Shown here: positions 10,920 to 19,942 of the stretch, in pieces
Layout: every line of letters begins with the position of its first letter
How positions within the stretch are numbered: the first letter of the stretch is position 1
Source of the DNA: Blastococcus sp. LR1
GTDB taxonomy: Bacteria > Actinomycetota > Actinomycetes > Mycobacteriales > Geodermatophilaceae
NCBI RefSeq assembly: GCF_020166105.1
Contig: NZ_JAIUJY010000002.1
Location: 682,001 to 746,000 of the forward strand
Direction of reading: 5' to 3'
DNA length: 64,000 bases
Position numbers and translations under genes: made by a program
Notes under the pieces: generated by a model
The model's database searches: none
What the model saw: only the letters and a program-made list of their open reading frames with translations
What the model was told of the DNA's origin: nothing

Positions 10920-11546
10920 CTAGTCCAACGACTCGTGCAGGCTGACGATACGGCTGAGCAGCGGCAGCAGTGATTCGACGATCAGTTCGGCGACCTGCTC
11001 GTGCACTTCGATGGGCTGGCGGATGGGGTCTGGAACGTCGTCCTCCGCGCCGCCCTGTCGGCGTGAGCGGGCCCCGCCCAGGGCGGCTACAAGGCTGCGG
11101 ACTCGATGGCCGAAGTTCTCCCCCACAACAGCGCTGCCGCTGCCGCCATCGAGGACTGCGAGCAGCCCAGCCGCTTCCCGGACAGTGAAGGTGCGAGCGA
11201 GCGCTCGAGGCGCTCGAGCCAGGACCTCCCGCCGATGCGACCGCGTCATCGTGAGAATCAGGTCTGCTTGAGCCGGCAGAGCGTCGGTGAGCTGCTGCGC
11301 GCGAAAGTTCTCGGCCCGAGCCCCGAAGCCGGAGAGAACGAGTGCACTGTCGGGATGCATCGCCGACCCGACGACGGCCTGAGTGCCTGCGCTGACTACC
11401 CGGATGTCGCCGGCCCGCTCACCGAGGGCCTCCTGCAAATAAGCGCGGCCCAGCTGCTCGGCCATGGCCGACCGGCAGATGTTGCCGGTACACACCACGA
11501 GGACCGTGACCGCCGCAGCGGAGGCGCCGGGGTTATTCACTGGCAC
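10920..11546 (-). CDS. Low-molecular-weight protein-tyrosine phosphatase
   Basis: A 208-residue phosphatase with the P-loop CTGNICRS (C19 nucleophile, R25) near the N-terminus and the general-acid Asp in a DVPDPI context near residue 175. In capsule systems this enzyme (Wzb/Ptp) removes phosphate from the tyrosine cluster of the BY-kinase, which is encoded at 13238-14623. It is 9 bases downstream of the second sugar transferase, so it is likely in the same transcript. Start is GTG 11546 or GTG 11540. Confidence 0.92.
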   Translation of the reverse strand: MPVNNPGASAAAVTVLVVCTGNICRSAMAEQLGRAYLQEALGERAGDIRVVSAGTQAVVGSAMHPDSALVLSGFGARAENFRAQQLTDALPAQADLILTMTRSHRREVLARAPRALARTFTVREAAGLLAVLDGGSGSAVVGENFGHRVRSLVAALGGARSRRQGGAEDDVPDPIRQPIEVHEQVAELIVESLLPLLSRIVSLHESLD

Positions 11547-11555
11547 ATTGTGCGG

Positions 11556-13052
11556 TCAGTACGCCCCGGATCCGCGCAGAACTGCCCCCACGGTCTTCCA
11601 GAGGATCATGAAATCGAACATGAGAGACCAGTTCTCGACATAGCGGACGTCGATGCGCACAGAGTCGTCCCAGGACAGGTCAGAGCGCCCACTGACCTGC
11701 CAGAGCCCGGTCAGCCCCGGCTTCACGAGGAATCGGCGATGCATGTCGAAGCCGTACCGCTCGACCTCGGTCGGCAGCGGCGGGCGCGGCCCGACCAGCG
11801 ACATCTCACCCCGGAGGACGTTGATCAGCTGCGGCAGCTCGTCCAACGAATAACGCCGCAGGACCTTGCCGACGCGAGTGACGCGCGGGTCGTCCTTCTT
11901 CTTGAAGAGAACCCCGTTTCCATCGCTAGCCTCTGCCAGCTGGCCGACCATGCGGTCGGCCCCGGTGACCATGCTGCGGAACTTCAGCATCGAGAACGAG
12001 CGCCCATCGCGTCCGACCCGCTCCTGACGGAAGAAGACGGGACCTCGGCTGCTCAGCTTCACTGACAAGGCGAGACCAAGCAGGACCGGGAGGAAGAACA
12101 GCAGGGCGGCCAACGCGGAACTGCGGTCGAAGATCTCCTTGGTGAGCCGGCGGGCGCCGGTGAGCTCTGGGCGCTCCATGTGCATCAATGGGAGCCCGCA
12201 CACGGGACGGATGCGCACGCGCGTGCCAACGATCTCCGTCACGGCGGGCGCCAACAGCAGTTCCGCACGGGTTTTCTCCAGATCCCAGCCCAGCCGGCGT
12301 AGGGCCGGCCCGTCGAGCTCGGGGCACGGGAGCACCGCCACGGTGTCGACTTCGTACCGGGCCACAACGGCGGCCACCTCGTCGAGCCGACCAAGGACCG
12401 GAAGCCCGTTGAAGGCATCGACCTCGGGACTGAACTGGTCGCCGGGGAGACAGCAGCCGATCACGCGGTACCCGTGAAACGCCTCCCGGTCCAACTGCTC
12501 GTCAAGGGCTGCCACGGCGTTCCGGTGCCCCACCAGGAGCGTGGTCTGCAGGTACTCGCCCCGCCGACGTGCTCGGTGGAGCAGCTTTCGCTGGTAGTAG
12601 CGGTGGCCGAGCGTGAGAAGCGCTGCCAAGGGGACGGCGAGCACGACGAATCCCCGAGCCACGTCGAGGCGGAAGGCCCAGGAAACCGTTCCTAGGGTCG
12701 CGAGCAGCATCATGGCCGCGAAGAAAACCCGACGAAATTCCTCAGCCCCTACCCAGAGGAACCGCTGCTCGTAGCTTCGCGCCACCACCATGGCGAGCAC
12801 CCAGACGACGGGAAGAGCAAGAGCTGCCCACGTCGAAGCCTGCGGGGTTGAGGTATCGCTCCCGAACCTGACTACGTAACCCGCCAGGCCTGCGAGTGCT
12901 GCGCAAACGACATCTCCGACGATGGCCCGGCGGACGTAGGCACTCCGCCATGCGCGACGGGCTTCCGTCCCCTCCCCGCGGAAGCGGGAGGCGTACGTCG
13001 ACCAGCCACGCGCGGCAGGTCGCTCACCCGGCTTCCTGGGCACACCTTGCAC
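11556..13052 (-). CDS. Undecaprenyl-phosphate sugar phosphotransferase, second copy
   Basis: A 498-residue paralogue of the 9216-10760 enzyme, nearly identical in the catalytic end: both end DFMILWKT.GAV.RGSGAY and share SLVGPRPPLPTEVERYGFDM. It should prime synthesis of a polysaccharide unit on undecaprenyl phosphate at the inner membrane. N-terminal helices lie at about 45-65, 77-95, 110-130 and 135-155, and one more is near 305 before the catalytic domain. The start read here is GTG 13052. Whether the two copies use the same sugar cannot be seen from sequence. Confidence 0.92.
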   Translation of the reverse strand: MQGVPRKPGERPAARGWSTYASRFRGEGTEARRAWRSAYVRRAIVGDVVCAALAGLAGYVVRFGSDTSTPQASTWAALALPVVWVLAMVVARSYEQRFLWVGAEEFRRVFFAAMMLLATLGTVSWAFRLDVARGFVVLAVPLAALLTLGHRYYQRKLLHRARRRGEYLQTTLLVGHRNAVAALDEQLDREAFHGYRVIGCCLPGDQFSPEVDAFNGLPVLGRLDEVAAVVARYEVDTVAVLPCPELDGPALRRLGWDLEKTRAELLLAPAVTEIVGTRVRIRPVCGLPLMHMERPELTGARRLTKEIFDRSSALAALLFFLPVLLGLALSVKLSSRGPVFFRQERVGRDGRSFSMLKFRSMVTGADRMVGQLAEASDGNGVLFKKKDDPRVTRVGKVLRRYSLDELPQLINVLRGEMSLVGPRPPLPTEVERYGFDMHRRFLVKPGLTGLWQVSGRSDLSWDDSVRIDVRYVENWSLMFDFMILWKTVGAVLRGSGAY

Positions 13053-13237
13053 ATCGAGCAGAGAAATCGGGCACCCCCGTGCGCCAATGCGGGCGTAGTG
13101 GCCCTGGATCCCTGATGGACGCCGGGAACTTCATCGTTCAACCAGCGGTTGGAAGCTACACGTCCGAACTACCATCTGGAAGACCTGCTAGGCCCCGGAG
13201 GTCAGGCTCACACTCCGATCGAATGCCGCCTACACAC

Positions 13238-14623
13238 TTAAGCTCGGCGCTTGCCGCGACCAGCGGTCGAGTCAGCCTCATAGCTGTATCCGTAGCCGTA
13301 CGCACTCGCAATCTGAGCCTTCGGTGGCACGATGCTGAGGATGGCGCCGAGGGTGTTCGCCTGGACTCGTTGCAAAGTCATTGCCGCCTGTCGCAACTGA
13401 TCCTTAGTGCTTACGCCATACCGCACGGCCACAAGCACGCCGTCCATGGCCGAAGCGAGACCTGACGCATCGGCAACCGGGAGGAGGGGCGGTGCATCCA
13501 CCAGCACGAAGTCATTCTCGTCACGCAGATTCTCGAGCAACACCGACATGTGGCGAGACGAGAGCAACTCTCCGGGATTCGGCGGGGTCGGACCAGCACC
13601 GATGATGCTCAACCCGGCCGACCCGTACGTCTGAATGACATCGCCGACTTCCGCCGTCCCGGCGAGGACGTTAGTCAGGCCCACACCCGCCACCATGTCG
13701 AGATACTTGGTCACCTTGGGCTTGCGCAGATCGGCTTCTACGATCGTGACCCGCTGCCCGGCATCGACCAAGGCGAGAGCGAGGTTCACAACGGTGGTCG
13801 TTTTACCCTCCGACGGGACCGCGCTTGTGACCATGATGATCTTCGGCGGGTGATCGACGCTAAGGAATTGCAGGTTAGTCCTAAGCTGACGAAAGTCTTC
13901 CGCGCTACGCCCCGTCGCACCGCGTCCTACGAGGTGCCGATGCTCCAGGTCGGGATCCCGCAAGATGGTGCCAATTACCGGCGCCCCCAGCATCTCGGCG
14001 GCAACCTCAGGCTCCTTTACAGTTCGATCAAGGTGTGCCCGAAGAAGGGCTAGTCCACCTCCGACGAGCAGTCCCACGATCGCCCCCAAGGCGACGCTTC
14101 GCGGTATCACCGGGCTACTTGGAGCTGACGCAACGTCCGCTGCATCTGTCACAGTCACCTTGACGGGCGAAGCCGCTTGCTCGTCGGCGGTTTCGAGTTC
14201 CGCCACTAAACCTGGGAACTCGTCACCGATCGACTCGGCGATGAGCTGCGCCCTCTGTGCAGACGTATCACTTACAACAACTTCGAGCAGAACCGTGTCT
14301 GTCACTGCCACTGCAGAGACCATGGAGGAGAAATCTTGGGGAGTTACATCCAGTCCAAGGTCCCCGATGACGCGGTTAGCCAATTCGTCGCCCCCCAAGA
14401 GTCGCGCATAGGAAGCGACCCGTTGCTGCGAGAACTGGCTACCCTGGAAGGCCTCGGCTGAAGTTCCCGAGTTCGCCGTGGATACAAACAGTTGCGTGCG
14501 CGACTCATAGAGAGGCGTCTGGATTAGACACACGCCCAAGGCGACGCTCGCGCCGAGGATCAGCCCGATCGCTGGGGCCCACCACGAGTTGCGCATCGCG
14601 GCCAAGATCTCTCGCACGTCCAC
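13238..14623 (-). CDS. Wzz-type chain-length regulator fused to BY-type tyrosine autokinase
   Basis: A 461-residue protein controlling polysaccharide polymerisation and export. The N-terminal Wzz domain has membrane helices at about 13-33 and 173-194 with an extracellular part between. The cytoplasmic kinase follows, with Walker A PSEGKTT (270-276), Walker A' VEADLRKP (295-302) and Walker B LVDAPP (374-379). The C-terminus carries a short tyrosine cluster (YGYGYSYE), the usual autophosphorylation site. GTG 14623 is chosen because the family starts VREILAAMRNSWW; GAGAGG lies about 10 bases upstream. The phosphatase at 10920-11546 is its natural partner. Confidence 0.93.
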   Translation of the reverse strand: MDVREILAAMRNSWWAPAIGLILGASVALGVCLIQTPLYESRTQLFVSTANSGTSAEAFQGSQFSQQRVASYARLLGGDELANRVIGDLGLDVTPQDFSSMVSAVAVTDTVLLEVVVSDTSAQRAQLIAESIGDEFPGLVAELETADEQAASPVKVTVTDAADVASAPSSPVIPRSVALGAIVGLLVGGGLALLRAHLDRTVKEPEVAAEMLGAPVIGTILRDPDLEHRHLVGRGATGRSAEDFRQLRTNLQFLSVDHPPKIIMVTSAVPSEGKTTTVVNLALALVDAGQRVTIVEADLRKPKVTKYLDMVAGVGLTNVLAGTAEVGDVIQTYGSAGLSIIGAGPTPPNPGELLSSRHMSVLLENLRDENDFVLVDAPPLLPVADASGLASAMDGVLVAVRYGVSTKDQLRQAAMTLQRVQANTLGAILSIVPPKAQIASAYGYGYSYEADSTAGRGKRRA

Positions 14624-14846
14624 CGCGCGCCCTACCTCTCTCGCCCCTGCGCCAGCATCGCAGGCCGCCCAGACGATAGAGCAAGTTGACGGCTCATCTA
14701 GCCCGAAGCAACAGAACACACTGCCGCCGTTCACCCATTCGGCCCTGCACCCTCGGCATGCAGCCGTCGCGGCGCATCACGGGCACCCCCCTCCCCTGCA
14801 CTCGTCAGCGGCAACCGGCCCGTGCTCGGCTAGGCTCGACGGACCC

Positions 14847-15758
14847 GTGGCTCAGCACCTCGCGGAGCCTCCGGAACCAGAGGGGGACGGCGCATTGCCA
14901 TCGCGCGCAGGGAAGCACCGAAATGGGACCATCTTGGTGCAAACGATCGGCGGGCTCGGCAATCGGATGCGCGTTCTCCTCGGCGCAGAGTCACTCGCAG
15001 CCCACTCGGGGCGACGCCTGCTCTACGTCTGGCCACGTGATCATAGGTTCAAGCCGGCGCTAGATTCCCTGTGGGAGGTCCCGGAAGCCCGGCCTGTCCT
15101 AAGACTCCCGGCCGAACTCGCCAACGTGCTGCGCACGCCTTCCGACGAAACTCTTTCTGACCTACTCCCCACCCAACGCCTGTGGAACATCCGAACTCAA
15201 CATGCTCTAGCGCTCCCTCACGACGCCGAGCCTTGGCAGTCGCGACTGCGCGCGAGTAAGCCCGCCGCCGAGGTCGCGACCCTAGTCAACCGCCTGTGGG
15301 ACCAAGGATTGGCGGGGCGCCCCTACATCGGGGTCTCAGTCAGAGCCCACGCCAAGGCACATGAGAACACGCTACAGGCGTCGCCTGTCTCATGGTTCAT
15401 CGCCGAAATGGATGCGTTGCACAAGCGGGCCCCCGAGCTCGCATTCTTTGTTTCGTGCGATTCGCCGATCGCAGAAGCGGAGATCCGCGAGGCAATTCCG
15501 AACGTGCACACGCTACCTAAAGGTGCTTACAATTCGACTGCTTCGGTAGTCGCAGCGGTGGCCGACCTCTACCTAATGGCATCAGCGAACTGGCTGATGG
15601 GACCGCACTGGTCCAGCTTTGTGGAGATGGCCACGGCCCTCAACGCGGATGCGACGCGGGTGCATACCGCGATGAGCCCCCTACCGGCTCCTGACGCGGA
15701 CGACCTTGCGAAAGCCGCAGTCGTGGACCCTCTGCAGCCCTGGCTCAGGCTGCGGTGA
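14847..15758 (+). CDS. Fucosyltransferase-like (NodZ/O-fucosyltransferase fold) protein
   Basis: About 303 residues from GTG 14847; the true start could be a later GTG near 14938, directly before QTIGGLGNRM. The hallmark GGLGNRMR (35-42) matches the GDP-fucose binding N-terminal signature of NodZ and protein O-fucosyltransferases. Further on are IGVSVRAHAKAHENT, FFVSCDSPIAEAEIR and a C-terminal LMASANWLMGPHWSSF block typical of the second nucleotide-binding half. It probably adds a deoxyhexose to the surface glycan. It is on the plus strand, opposite to most of the locus, and coupled to the Wzy-like gene by a GTGA overlap. The family assignment is fairly good; donor sugar is unknown. Confidence 0.7.
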   Translation: MAQHLAEPPEPEGDGALPSRAGKHRNGTILVQTIGGLGNRMRVLLGAESLAAHSGRRLLYVWPRDHRFKPALDSLWEVPEARPVLRLPAELANVLRTPSDETLSDLLPTQRLWNIRTQHALALPHDAEPWQSRLRASKPAAEVATLVNRLWDQGLAGRPYIGVSVRAHAKAHENTLQASPVSWFIAEMDALHKRAPELAFFVSCDSPIAEAEIREAIPNVHTLPKGAYNSTASVVAAVADLYLMASANWLMGPHWSSFVEMATALNADATRVHTAMSPLPAPDADDLAKAAVVDPLQPWLRLR

Positions 15759-17119
15759 TCGCAACCGCAAGTGGGCTGCGTTCGGATAGCAGCCAAAGAC
15801 GCCGCGCGGACAGGCTGGTCGAGACTCTCCTTATCTTGCTATTCCTGGCGGTGCCCCTTCGTTCCGCGACATCCCTCTATCTGGACAACGCTCGGCGCAC
15901 CCGGGACACCTTCGGCAACCTTGTCTGGACCGCCGACGGCAACTTGGCGGGCCTCGTCGGCTCGCTGACGCTGTTCTGCACCCTCCTGCTGTGCGGAATT
16001 GGTTTGATGCGACGAACCCGAGAGGACTCACAGACGCGGCCAGCCTCCCACCTTGCAACTGGGCTCATCATCGGCACGGGCATCCTGTTGACTTCACTCA
16101 CGTGGTTCCGGGGTGATGGAACAAGCCTCACTCTAGGCGCGGCGCTAGCGACCATTTCTTTGGCCTTCCTTGCCCGAGCACCGTTGACCGCGGCTCACCT
16201 ATCACCTTTGGCAACCACCGCGGCGATACTTTCCGCGCTCACATTGTTGACTATCCTGTTCGACCCCAGCTCCACCACCGACGTATGCCGAAGTGATAAG
16301 TGCGGCGCTTTCGGAAGCCTATGGCGTGCATACTGGCCGAGCGAGAATAACCTGGGGATCTTCTTTGCGCTCTCCGCTCCGCTCGCGGTGGTGGCGCGCA
16401 GTCGGACAGTGTCGGCGACACTGCTTGCGTGCGGCCCAATTCTGGTCCTAGGCAGCGGTAGTCGCACGGCCTTGGTTGCCCTCGGGGTCACGGCACTAGT
16501 AGCGCTGGCGTCAACCCGAGACCACATGTGGAGGCCAGCCCCCGCCATTCGGATACTCCGGACTGGGCTACTGGCAGTTCCGCTCGTAGCGCTCGCGGCC
16601 TCCGTTGTCACCCTCTTCGTGGCTTCGCCCACCTCGTTCACCCAGCGAGGTGTAGTGTTCGCCGTCGTCCGCGAGGGCCTGCGCGATAACTGGCTAACCG
16701 GATCCGGTCGCGGACTGCTAGAAGACGCCTACATGATGGGGCGAACTCCTGGATTTGCGTTTCCCCACGAGCACGCTCAGGGCGCCTACGTACTCAACAA
16801 CCTGGGTGTGCTGGGGCTTCTGGCACTGACTTTGCTGCTGTGGAGGTTTGCCACGACTACGGCAACCCCAGTTGCCGCCGGCATCGGGGGTGCGGCCGCA
16901 AGCATGTTCTTGACAGAACCTGTGTGGGAGCTCACCACCGCGAGCCCCTACTTTTGGTCTCTGGCAGTCTGCGCTGGGCTGGCCGTGGTAGCCCCTGCCA
17001 CCCGTGGTGAATCGCCAACGGTCGTAGGGGTCAGTGCCGATTCACAGCGGTCTCGAAAAGCTGACGATGCTGTTCGCCTACAACGCTCCAAGCGAACTCC
17101 GTCAGATTCGGGGCATTGA
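15755..17119 (+). CDS. O-antigen ligase/Wzy-like polymerase
   Basis: A 454-residue polytopic membrane protein. About ten hydrophobic segments surround a large extracellular loop with the pattern NWLTGSGRGLLEDAY... FPHEHAQGAYVLNNLGVLG, which matches the Wzy_C region (short G-x-G, then H and N-x-x-G). Such proteins polymerise lipid-linked repeat units outside the membrane. GTG 15755 overlaps the preceding stop by four bases. The 3' end overlaps the convergent glycosyltransferase gene by 89 bases; the last 50 residues are polar and may be non-essential. GC is visibly lower here than in the flanks. Confidence 0.8.
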   Translation: MIATASGLRSDSSQRRRADRLVETLLILLFLAVPLRSATSLYLDNARRTRDTFGNLVWTADGNLAGLVGSLTLFCTLLLCGIGLMRRTREDSQTRPASHLATGLIIGTGILLTSLTWFRGDGTSLTLGAALATISLAFLARAPLTAAHLSPLATTAAILSALTLLTILFDPSSTTDVCRSDKCGAFGSLWRAYWPSENNLGIFFALSAPLAVVARSRTVSATLLACGPILVLGSGSRTALVALGVTALVALASTRDHMWRPAPAIRILRTGLLAVPLVALAASVVTLFVASPTSFTQRGVVFAVVREGLRDNWLTGSGRGLLEDAYMMGRTPGFAFPHEHAQGAYVLNNLGVLGLLALTLLLWRFATTTATPVAAGIGGAAASMFLTEPVWELTTASPYFWSLAVCAGLAVVAPATRGESPTVVGVSADSQRSRKADDAVRLQRSKRTPSDSGH

Positions 17120-18062
17120 GGGGCTTCTTTCTCAGCCACACCTCGAGGTTGTCCCAGAGATCCGGATCGTCGAGTTCTCCATAGCTGAAGACCCACTCGT
17201 CGCCAACGGTCTCGCGCAGTTCCACGACTCCCGGCGTCGCCATGGCGATCACCCGCCGGCCATAAGAGAGACCAAGAAGAAGCATCCCCGAGTTGCCCAG
17301 ATCTGGGTCGGCCGAGATCAGGGCATCGGAACCGAGCACCACTTGAGCGATTTCCTCCTCTGCGAGCCACCCCGCACGTAACTCGACCGAGGAAGAACCG
17401 GTCACTGCGCGCATGAGCTTTTCCGAGTAGGCGGCATCGACGGCTGCTCCTGCGATCACGAGCCGCAGCCGGGAGGGTTGCAGAGGGAAGCGGGCCACCA
17501 GTTCGACCAGGCGCTTGTACGGACGCAGCTGTCCGACGTTCGCCAGCACTAAGGGCTGGTCGGAATCGGCCGGCGGGGAGTGTCCCGCCGCGCCGACGGC
17601 CTCGTAAAGCCCATGCCGAATCACGGCGTGCCGTGCGCGCCCGAAGCGCGATCCGTGCACCCGATAGAACTCTTCCTGCGTCGCCTGTGATAGGTGAACC
17701 ACGACCGCAACAAGCTTGGCCAACGCCCCATAAAACGCTCTCTGCTGCCAGCGCGAGATCGGCTCGTGCGGGAGGCTGTTGTGTGCCGTCCACACAATCC
17801 TGGCTCTCAAGAAGACTCGAGCCCAAGCCAGAACGCATAGGACCAGGATCAATCGCGCCCATCGAAAGCGATGACGGCTGGCAAAGTCTTCAGGCCAGTG
17901 CACGTGCAGAATGTGGGCCCGACGGATGAGACTGCGCCGCGAGAGGCGCCTGACCTCCCAGTGACCTGTTCGTCGGAGCGACGCATATAGAAGGCTTAGG
18001 TAAGGGTTCGCTTGGGTGGCCGATCCGTCCGGCCAAGCAAGCAGAACGTAAGGCGTGGTCAC
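17031..18062 (-). CDS. Glycosyltransferase (GT4-like/GT-B fold)
   Basis: A 343-residue GT-B-like glycosyltransferase. The N-terminal domain has ILHVHWPEDF and IVWTAHNSLPHE. The C-terminal donor domain has VLANVGQLRPYKRL, LRLVIAGAA, and a short D/E-containing stretch ISADPDLGNSGMLLLGLSYG where GT4 enzymes carry the EPFG-type motif. GTG 18062 overlaps the stop of the upstream WecG-type gene as GTGA; ATG 18092 is the alternative. It is part of the minus-strand run flippase-GT4-WecG-GT, which probably builds the lipid-linked repeat. Confidence 0.82.
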   Translation of the reverse strand: MTTPYVLLAWPDGSATQANPYLSLLYASLRRTGHWEVRRLSRRSLIRRAHILHVHWPEDFASRHRFRWARLILVLCVLAWARVFLRARIVWTAHNSLPHEPISRWQQRAFYGALAKLVAVVVHLSQATQEEFYRVHGSRFGRARHAVIRHGLYEAVGAAGHSPPADSDQPLVLANVGQLRPYKRLVELVARFPLQPSRLRLVIAGAAVDAAYSEKLMRAVTGSSSVELRAGWLAEEEIAQVVLGSDALISADPDLGNSGMLLLGLSYGRRVIAMATPGVVELRETVGDEWVFSYGELDDPDLWDNLEVWLRKKPLNAPNLTEFAWSVVGEQHRQLFETAVNRH

Positions 18063-18778
18063 GCGTCCGTCAGAGCCTGGTGGTTTTCCCATCCCCTACA
18101 CCCCCGGATCATTGAACGCAGCTCTCCGCGCCTAAGTACCGCACGTACGGCCCAGATTGTGTAACGGCGCCAGAGTCGCCGAGGCTCTCTGACCAAACGC
18201 ACAAACCAATTGAGGCGTAGCGGGTACGCCCACGCCGGATAGTAGGCGGCCTGCGATACCTGATCGAGATAGCCACCGCACGTAAGAACGACGGTTTCCG
18301 CGCTTGCCGAAGCGACCTCCTGCGCCACCAGTTCTTGCAAGCCCGCACCGAGGCCGACCAGAACCAGCTGTGGCGCCCTTTCCTCTAGCCAGGCATTCAG
18401 CTGTCCACCTCTCAACAGCCCGTCGAAGCCATCCATGGCCCCAACGATTCGACTTCTCGACTGGAGAGCATGCGCGGCAGCGGCCACCGACTGCGGCGTT
18501 CCGCCGATGAGTGCGACTCGTGGTAACCGGAGTTCCTCCAGGACTAGGGGAACCACCAGGTCAGCGCTCGTCCGGCGCTCCGCACCGACCAGCCACTGCA
18601 ACAACTTCCCATCCGTACCGACCACGTCGAAGTTGGCGAGGTCGACGCCGACCGTGGTCTCAGCTACCAGTGCGCTGTAGTGATTTAGCCAAGTCACAGC
18701 GAGCGGCTGACCTCCGCTGACGTGCCGAGCGATGTGCCTAGCCAACGCACTAGCCGGTCGGTCCGTTGCCTGGGTCAC
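18059..18778 (-). CDS. WecG/TagA/CpsF family glycosyltransferase
   Basis: A 239-residue GT26 enzyme. Members add ManNAc, ManNAcA or glucose to lipid-linked precursors at the membrane face. Visible family features are LNHYSALVAE, FDVVGTDGKLLQWL near residue 50-63 with the catalytic-region Asp, VGLGAGLQE in place of the usual VGLG-P-QE, CGGYLDQVS, and the C-terminal RLNWFVRLVREPRRLWRRY amphipathic stretch. GTG 18778 follows the stop of the upstream gene immediately (TAAGTG). The usual proline of the VGLGxPxQE block is changed to G here. Confidence 0.88.
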   Translation of the reverse strand: MTQATDRPASALARHIARHVSGGQPLAVTWLNHYSALVAETTVGVDLANFDVVGTDGKLLQWLVGAERRTSADLVVPLVLEELRLPRVALIGGTPQSVAAAAHALQSRSRIVGAMDGFDGLLRGGQLNAWLEERAPQLVLVGLGAGLQELVAQEVASASAETVVLTCGGYLDQVSQAAYYPAWAYPLRLNWFVRLVREPRRLWRRYTIWAVRAVLRRGELRSMIRGCRGWENHQALTDA

Positions 18779-19942
18779 TTACGCCCCTTCCTCGAGACGG
18801 CCCAGCATGCCGCGGACTCTGCCCGTCCAAGACAATCTTCCAGCCGCCTCAGCCGTGCGCTCGCGGCGCGTTTCAGGATTGTTATCGTCTTCCGCCGCAG
18901 CGAGGAGAGCTCGCAACAGTTCCTCATCATGACCACTGGTGAAGTGATGCAGCGTCTTCGGCTGGTATTCGTCGTTGCTTGCGTTCGATCGGGTTGCTAC
19001 GACTGGTAGTCCGAGAGCAAGGTATTCATACACTTTCAACGGGCTGTGGTAGGTCGCCCCGTCGACGGTCGGCTTGTGGCCAGCAAAGCCAATGTCACTA
19101 CCAGCCAGAAGATTTAGCGCCTCGCTGTGCGGCACACGACCGCTGAAGTGGACGCGCCCGCCCATCTGCAGCAACTCAACGCGCGCCTTCAGCCCTTCGA
19201 GGGCAGGACCGTCGCCAACGACGAGCAACTTGAAGCGATCGTCAAGCGATGCCATAACCTTGACGAGATGGTCAAGACCTTGCCACCCGACGACCTGCCC
19301 AAGGAAGGCGACGACAATGTCCCCTTCGGGGAATACCCGCTTCGGTTGGATCGAGGCCAAGTACGAGAAGTCAAAACCGTTGGGAACGACTAGGACCTTA
19401 CGCTCGGAAACGCGCGCTTCGGCCACGATCTGCTTTTTGATCGCCTCACTGACCGCGATCACCAGATCCGCTGAGCGATAGGCGCGGGTCTCCTGCGCTC
19501 GAGCAAGCCACGGGATACCAATGGACTTTCGAGAGCCGCTCGCCTCCTTATAGAAGAGGCCGTTGCTCTCGACTAACCATTTACTGCCTGACCGCCTGCG
19601 CCGGATCGCTTTACCTAGAGACTGGTAGCTAGCGAATCTTTCGTAGATAAGATCGTAATCCCCCCCGAAAGATCGCTTGAGGGTTCGCCGCGCCAAGAGT
19701 CCTATTACTAGGCGGGCGAGGTCTCCCGCCGCCAACGCAACCGGCGACTTCTGCAGGTCTTGCTCCTCGGTGTCACGCAGCCTCCTCGCGGATCTCTGGT
19801 CGCTCGCGAGGTAGACGTCCACCGAGTGCCCGAGTTCCTTCATGGCCGCGAGCGTGCCAAGGACGTGAGTTCGCGGGCCTGGCGTATTGGATCCTTCATC
19901 CAGTCGAATGCGGGGGGCACCGACGATGTATAGAATTCTCAT
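18779..19942 (-). CDS. Glycosyltransferase family 4
   Basis: A 387-residue GT-B enzyme. The N-terminal acceptor domain begins MRILYIVGAPRIRLDEGSNTPG and contains LIYERFASYQSLG. The donor domain shows VVPNGFDFSYL, VVAFLGQVVGWQGLDHLV, LLVVGDGPALEGL, and SPLKVYEYLALGLPVVAT, the GT4 E-x7-E-like nucleotide-sugar site. ATG 19942 overlaps the stop of the flippase gene by ATGA, so the two are coupled. Sugar specificity is not readable. Confidence 0.92.
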   Translation of the reverse strand: MRILYIVGAPRIRLDEGSNTPGPRTHVLGTLAAMKELGHSVDVYLASDQRSARRLRDTEEQDLQKSPVALAAGDLARLVIGLLARRTLKRSFGGDYDLIYERFASYQSLGKAIRRRRSGSKWLVESNGLFYKEASGSRKSIGIPWLARAQETRAYRSADLVIAVSEAIKKQIVAEARVSERKVLVVPNGFDFSYLASIQPKRVFPEGDIVVAFLGQVVGWQGLDHLVKVMASLDDRFKLLVVGDGPALEGLKARVELLQMGGRVHFSGRVPHSEALNLLAGSDIGFAGHKPTVDGATYHSPLKVYEYLALGLPVVATRSNASNDEYQPKTLHHFTSGHDEELLRALLAAAEDDNNPETRRERTAEAAGRLSWTGRVRGMLGRLEEGA

